From an uncultured Acholeplasmataceae bacterium (GTDB lineage Bacteria; Bacillota_I; Bacilli_A; Acholeplasmatales; Acholeplasmataceae): DNA of 19,639 bases. Below are positions 16,080 through 19,639 of the stretch, in pieces (within the stretch, counting starts at the first letter, position 1; the number at the start of each line of letters is the position of its first letter). The stretch covers positions 1 to 19,639 of the forward strand of contig CAMOAP010000040.1 in the NCBI GenBank assembly GCA_946577115.1, given 5' to 3'. The position numbers and the translations under genes are program-made. Below the pieces are notes generated by a model that saw only the letters and a program-made list of their open reading frames with translations, did no database searches and was not told the origin of the DNA.

Positions 16080-16655
16080 TTATTTCAGTAATTTAACATT
16101 ATCGCCATTTTTAAGTAAAAAAGCACTGCCGTCATCAGTATCCAAGTGGCATTCAAGTTTAAAATCGGCGTGTACTCTGCACAAAACTTGTTTTAAGATG
16201 CCAGGTTTAGTACCTTCAATTTCAATACTTACCATTTGTTTGTCATTAATACCAAAATTTTTTGCGTCTTGTATAGATAAATGAATGTGTCTGTTGGCAA
16301 TAATAACACCTTCTTCAATGTCTACTTGACCTTTAGGACCTATTAAAGTAGCTTTTCCTGAATCTTTAATATCGCCTGAAGATCTAACAGGAGCTGTAAA
16401 TCCGTGTCTTAAAGCATCACTTTGACTAATTTCTACTTGGTCAAAAGGTCTTGTGGGTCCTAAAATCCGAACTTGTGGAAGAATTTTGCCTGATGGACTC
16501 ATAACATCAATTTTTTCTTGGGCTGCAAATTGTCCTGTTTGTTTAAGTGGTTTGAAAAAAGTGAGTTGATAATTTTTTTGCCCAAATAAAATATCAATTG
16601 TTTCTTGTGATAGGTGAGTGTGTCTTCCTGACATTCCTATTGGAATTTGATACAT
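16080..16655 (-). CDS. pduL: PduL-type phosphate acyltransferase (phosphotransacetylase)
   Basis: PduL interconverts acyl-CoA and acyl-phosphate; in phytoplasmas, which lack the usual Pta, it is thought to supply acetyl-phosphate for ATP formation by acetate kinase. The protein (191 residues from 16655) shows the two zinc-binding histidine motifs GRHTHLS near the N-terminus and NRHIHLS at mid-length, with RILGPTRPFDQVEIS between them. I start at the third in-frame Met (16655): GGAG lies 9 bases upstream of it, whereas the ATG at 16679 falls almost on the predicted transcription start and has no binding site. No microcompartment genes are nearby and the N-terminus has no obvious encapsulation peptide, fitting a soluble housekeeping role. 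Confidence 0.93.
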   Translation of the reverse strand: MYQIPIGMSGRHTHLSQETIDILFGQKNYQLTFFKPLKQTGQFAAQEKIDVMSPSGKILPQVRILGPTRPFDQVEISQSDALRHGFTAPVRSSGDIKDSGKATLIGPKGQVDIEEGVIIANRHIHLSIQDAKNFGINDKQMVSIEIEGTKPGILKQVLCRVHADFKLECHLDTDDGSAFLLKNGDNVKLLK

Positions 16656-16686
16656 GTTTTTTATCTCCATTGTTTGCATTTACAGC

Positions 16687-16713
16687 TTTATTATAACATT
16701 TTTATTATAACAT
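16687..16713 (-). promoter_or_regulatory. Tandem extended -10 promoters for pduL
   Basis: Two copies of the 13-mer TTTATTATAACAT (plus-strand 16687-16699 and 16701-16713) read on the minus strand as TGTTATAAT, an extended -10 (TGnTATAAT) each time. They would start transcription near 16683 and 16697, giving 5' leaders of about 28 and 42 nt to the start at 16655. A third copy lies at 16805-16817. No clear -35 boxes are seen, as is common with extended -10 promoters. Confidence 0.55.
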
Positions 16714-16795
16714 GTCTCTTATTTTCTACATATTTTAATTTTTTTATTAAATAATTGATAAAAAGTTTTGATGAATAAATAGTATATAATTTTTA

Positions 16796-17926
16796 TTAAT
16801 TTACTTTATTATAACATGGATTATTAGAAATATTCAAGGTAATATCATCTATAAGTTTTTTTCTAATATTTTATTTTGTATTGCCTTTATAAATTGATCC
16901 CAAAGATAAAATAGTATCACAAATGCAATTATTTTCTTTTAAAAGATATCACATATTTTGTACAAAAGAAAAATCCATATAACTTTCAGGTGCTAATTGA
17001 ACAAAAGAAATAAAATGAGTGTCTTTTAATAATGTTTGAGATCTTTTCAATTTAAGCCCCAATAGAGGATTATCAACAATAGCATTAATTTTCCATTTAA
17101 ATTTATATGTTTTTAGCGAGGTTTTCATAAAGTATTTGTTTGATAAATATGAAAATTATGATTATTTTCTGTACCATCAATTTGTATTTTTATTAGATTT
17201 TGCTTTCCATTATTATTTTTTTGTTATTTTCTCTTTGTAATGTAATAATATAAAATAAAAAATAACCACTACCGCATATAGGTTCATCAATGGTTTTTGG
17301 CTTTTGATTATCTGAGGTTGTAATTTTAGCTAATAAATGAGAAATTATTTTTGGGGTATAATATTTTCCTACACCTCCTTGATGGTTTGAAAATCTACCC
17401 AACAAATACATATAACAATCCTCTAAAATATCAATACATTTGCTATCATAAGGGTAAATATTATTAATTTTTTTGAATAAAATTTTTTAAAAATAATTTT
17501 CTATTTTGTGAATTGTGACCTATTGCATTATTAAATAATTTTATATCATTAAATAAAGTTTGAAAAATTTCTTTTGATTCTCAATTTCGTGAAGTTTTTT
17601 AAAAAGCTTGAAAAATGATTTTTCATTTTATCTAATTCCAAATCATTTTTTTAATATCTTGAATTCAAATATACCAGTAAAATTTTTGTTCTAAAAAAAT
17701 CTTTGTTTTTTGGTAATGTATATTTTAAATTCTTTAGATTTTTTTTAATGTTTGTATGGTATTAGGGTCACTTTGAATTTCGCTTTTAAAAAATTTTTCA
17801 TATCCAAAAGGAAATTATAATAAAAGTAAAAAAATAATCTTTTATTTTATTCAATCCTAAACCTTTTGATCTAACTTTGTTAGTTAATATTCCACAAATA
17901 TTGAAAAGAATAGTTGGCAAATCCAT
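16796..17926 (-). pseudogene. hsdM: Remnant of type I restriction-modification adenine methylase (HsdM)
   Basis: Reading the minus strand and shifting frame several times gives an HsdM-like order: an N-terminal stretch with ICGILTNKVRSKGLGL (after ATG 17926), then KEIFQTLFNDIKLF and GHNSQNRK (about 17570-17490), LEDCYMYLLGRFSNHQGG and GKYYTPKIISHLL (17430-17330), the SAM-binding DEPICGSGYFLF (intact HsdM: DPxCGSGG), a degenerate catalytic motif DNPLLG where NPPF/Y is expected (about 17080-17050), APESYMDFSFVQNM, and NIRKKLIDDIT (about 16850). At least four frameshifts or stops interrupt it, and the catalytic Pro is lost. The C-terminus, HsdS and HsdR are absent. The 72-codon open stretch 17193-17411 is merely the least damaged piece. 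It abuts the pduL promoter region. Confidence 0.82.
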
Positions 17927-17982
17927 AAACCATATGTTATGTTTTTATTATTTATAAATAAAATAAAAGGAGAATAATTAAT

Positions 17983-18142
17983 ATGGCGAAAAAATATAAT
18001 CGTTCTTATTTTAGAAGTTTTAGCAACAGCAAAAAATGACTTTGAGTGGTTTTTTAAATATTGAGTTTTACCTACATTAGGTCTTATTATTCCTATTATT
18101 GTTTATTTTGCTTCAAAAGGTTATTTATTAATAGTTAAATAA
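17983..18142 (+). pseudogene. Frameshifted small membrane protein gene
   Basis: AAGGAG (17967-17972) precedes ATG 17983 by 10 bases. After MAKK, at an A-rich run, the frame shifts; reading from ATA 17996 gives a continuous product with a hydrophobic segment (VLPTLGLIIPIIVYFA) that ends at TAA 18140-18142, interrupted only by TGA at 18062 in FKY-TGA-VLPTL. With both lesions repaired it would be about 52 residues with one membrane span. Family not recognised. The ribosome binding site and spacing match those of the intact ORF that follows 21 bases later, suggesting one former operon. Confidence 0.5.
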
Positions 18143-18163
18143 TAAAAAAGGAGATTTAAAATA

Positions 18164-18277
18164 ATGACTTTAAGAACAATTTTAACACTTATTACTCTTG
18201 GCTGTATATTTGTTTGTGTTTTATATAAGTTTGGTGTTATTGCTCCTGATTCAACTAAAATAACATGGATTAAATAA
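18164..18277 (+). CDS. Putative 37-residue membrane protein
   Basis: This short open frame has a good ribosome binding site (AAGGAG, 18148-18153, 10 bases before the ATG) and ends at TAA 18275-18277. Residues about 4-26 are hydrophobic (TILTLITLGCIFVCVLY), with a Lys-containing polar end, so it would be a single-span membrane protein. It follows the broken small membrane gene with matching spacing. It is the only apparently undamaged frame right of 16.7 kb, so it may still be expressed or may simply be too short to have been hit. I do not recognise a family. The stretch after it to about 18440 shows nothing I can assign. Confidence 0.45.
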   Translation: MTLRTILTLITLGCIFVCVLYKFGVIAPDSTKITWIK

Positions 18278-18439
18278 TATTTAAATGTATAAGAAATAAT
18301 AAAAGATATAATTAATATGATTCATGAAGTTATTTTTGTAGGAAGTATTACCAAAAAAACCATAATTAATAAATACTAATAGTTGTGTTTATGTTGTTAA
18401 CTTTATTTTAGCATTTAATGGTTTTTTTAAGTGTTGCTA

Positions 18440-18937
18440 GTGAAAATAAAATTAACTTTATCAAAAAAAACTTGTATTGTTTTTGGCAAACAAGCTGATA
18501 ATTTAGTAAAATACGTTTCCAAAGTCGTTTTTTGAGGTGTGGAAGGAAGTATTATATTTGATAATGGTAAAAAAAGTAATCAAAATGAAATTCAATCAAA
18601 ATATAGTAGCCTTAATTGTAGTTGGTGTAGAAGTTTTAGCATTATTAAAAAAGGTTGTTATGATGGTTTTGCAATAAAAACAAAACAAATAAAGTTGAGA
18701 ACACTCAATCAACCGAACAAAAAATATCAGCATTATTGGCCAAAATTGAAACAGAAAAAGTAAAAACAACTCTTAAAGCTACTGTTAAAGAATTAGTAAA
18801 AGATTTACCCCAAATAAACAATTTACTAAAACAAAAAAGAAGCAGTATATACAACAACTTTAAAAACCACCAAAAAAGCTAAAAATGAGTTAAAAAGGTT
18901 TATCATTTTACCAAATAAAAAAATTATAAAAAATTAA
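18440..18937 (+). pseudogene. Broken Lys-rich protein(s) with hydrophobic N-terminus
   Basis: Two overlapping remnants are visible. From GTG 18440 one frame runs through LTLSKKTCIVFGKQADNLV to a TGA at 18533 and on into GVEGSIIFDNGKK. From ATG 18585 a second frame gives MKFNQNIVALIVVGVEVLAL, a good signal or anchor segment; after a shift near 18670 it continues as a Lys/Glu/Thr-rich, probably helical stretch (ISALLAKIETEKVKTTLKAT), then after another shift near 18835 as KKEAVYTTTLKTTKKAKNEL, ending at TAA 18937. The overall pattern is that of a small secreted or membrane-anchored coiled-coil protein, now inactivated. No family recognised. The 74-codon open stretch 18539-18763 is mainly a shadow of the second frame. 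Confidence 0.45.
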
Positions 18938-18941
18938 TTAG

Positions 18942-19447
18942 GTTAATGAGCTTACAAAATTTATTAAAAAAAGAGATAAAAATACGTTCTGGTTATTAAA
19001 TGGAGTTCCTATTTTTGCTCAATGATTATGAGTTTGATTGTCAAGAAATTTATGGTAGACTAGTTATTTTTCTACAATGCATCATTAATTGTATTAAATT
19101 CAGATGTTAATATTGCTTTTGTTTTAATGCAAACTCTTAAATTTATAGATAAAAGACAAATAGAAGCAGCTCAATCTTTAGAATCGAATAAAAAAACTTT
19201 CTATTATGTTACTTGCCCACAAGCATTACAAAAATGATTTACTTTAGTATTAGCAAAATTTGTTACTAATGTGAAAGTTTATGCTTTCTTCGAATTAATG
19301 GCATTAATTGATATGCTGCCATTTGTTACAAATGATGCTATTAATTTTACATTAGATTTAGTTTCTCTATTTGTCATACTTTCTTTTTTTTAATGAGTTT
19401 TAATTCAATTTAGTAACATTTTAAGTAAATATTTAGAAAAAAATTAA
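18942..19447 (+). pseudogene. Remnant of polar amino acid ABC transporter permease
   Basis: The frame from 18942 gives LTKFIKKRDKNTFWLLNGVP then TGA codons at 19023, 19029 and 19035 and TAG at 19056. After a shift near 19055 the sequence reads LFFYNASLIVLNSDVNIAFV, then the EAA loop of ArtM/GlnP/HisM-type permeases, IDKRQIEAAQSLESNKKTF followed by YVTCPQALQK, a TGA at 19235, FTLVLAKFVTNVKVYAFFELM, TAA-TGA at 19391-19396, and a C-terminus ending in SKYLEKN at 19447. The order of motifs is that of the permease core and C-terminus; the N-terminal part is missing or unrecognisable. Non-functional as encoded. A following fragment (DLKNIVIV-TGA-EINLRIN, from 19453) may be from the partner ATPase but is too weak to call. 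Confidence 0.75.
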
Positions 19448-19639
19448 ATCCTGATTTAAAAAATATAGTTATTGTTTGAGAAATTAATTTAAGAATTAAT
19501 ATTTATTTCTTATCTTTTGGAAAATCTTTTATATTCAAATAGTTATAATTATATTCATTAATGTTAATTTTAATTGTTTTTATGCTATCATAAATAATAA
19601 AGTATTATTTTAAAAAAAATTTATAAATTATGCATATTA
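19448..19639. other. Right-end AT-rich sequence without an assignable gene
   Basis: All frames are closed by frequent stops. Apart from the weak fragment noted after the permease remnant I see no gene, repeat or hairpin that can be supported here. Confidence 0.5.

Noticed and set aside
16003..16284. Plus-strand 93-codon open frame over the end of pduL
   Set aside because: Antisense to conserved pduL sequence; the non-overlapping 77 bases show no ribosome binding site.
1..19639. Whole-window use of TGA as tryptophan (Mycoplasma/Spiroplasma code)
   Set aside because: Intact genes such as leuS use TGG for Trp and show no internal TGA, and the 2185-2814 gene ends at TGA right at its overlap with the next gene. 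TGA readthrough appears only in remnants.
1..19639. CRISPR arrays, tRNA or rRNA genes, insertion sequence ends
   Set aside because: No regularly spaced direct repeats, cloverleaf landmarks, rRNA-like GC-rich blocks or transposase motifs were found by eye on either strand.

Overview
The window is very AT-rich and carries a small, wall-less Firmicute-type (Mollicute) gene set read with TGA as a stop. Its content best fits 'Candidatus Phytoplasma': infC-rpmI-rplT, leuS, gmk-rpoZ, an rsmH far from any cell-wall cluster, a MATE exporter, spoVG, rsmA, and a PduL-type phosphotransacylase. No rRNA, tRNA or CRISPR array was seen. The species cannot be fixed from this sequence.

Layout. Bases 1-222 hold no gene. 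A perfect consensus promoter at 223-251 opens a ~290-nt leader with a well-formed intrinsic terminator and a possible antiterminator, followed by infC (ATT start), rpmI (GTG start) and rplT (with an unusual C-terminal extension). A membrane protein and an M42 aminopeptidase overlap each other next. Then come acpP, leuS, a gmk-rpoZ pair, rsmH and a MATE transporter, all on the plus strand. A symmetrical hairpin at 10781-10808 separates these from a minus-strand block: a P1B-4 metal ATPase, spoVG, an HD phosphohydrolase followed by rsmA, and pduL. From about 16.8 kb to the end the sequence is mostly decayed: a type I restriction-modification hsdM remnant (minus), a frameshifted small membrane gene and one intact 37-codon ORF (plus), a broken Lys-rich protein with a hydrophobic N-terminus, and a broken polar amino acid ABC permease.

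How the genes fit together. Most intact genes serve translation and its quality control (IF3, L35, L20, LeuRS, and the 16S rRNA methylases RsmH and RsmA), transcription (omega), nucleotide supply (Gmk, HD hydrolase), peptide recycling (M42) and acetyl-phosphate/ATP metabolism (PduL), with two exporters (MATE, metal ATPase). The right end looks like a mobile or dispensable region being lost.

The strongest points for follow-up are the attenuator-like leader with non-ATG starts upstream of an L20 that carries a Rho-N-like tail, a T7-tract frameshift at the end of the HD gene that would otherwise run directly into the rsmA ribosome binding site, and the number of in-frame TGA codons in the decayed genes on the right.
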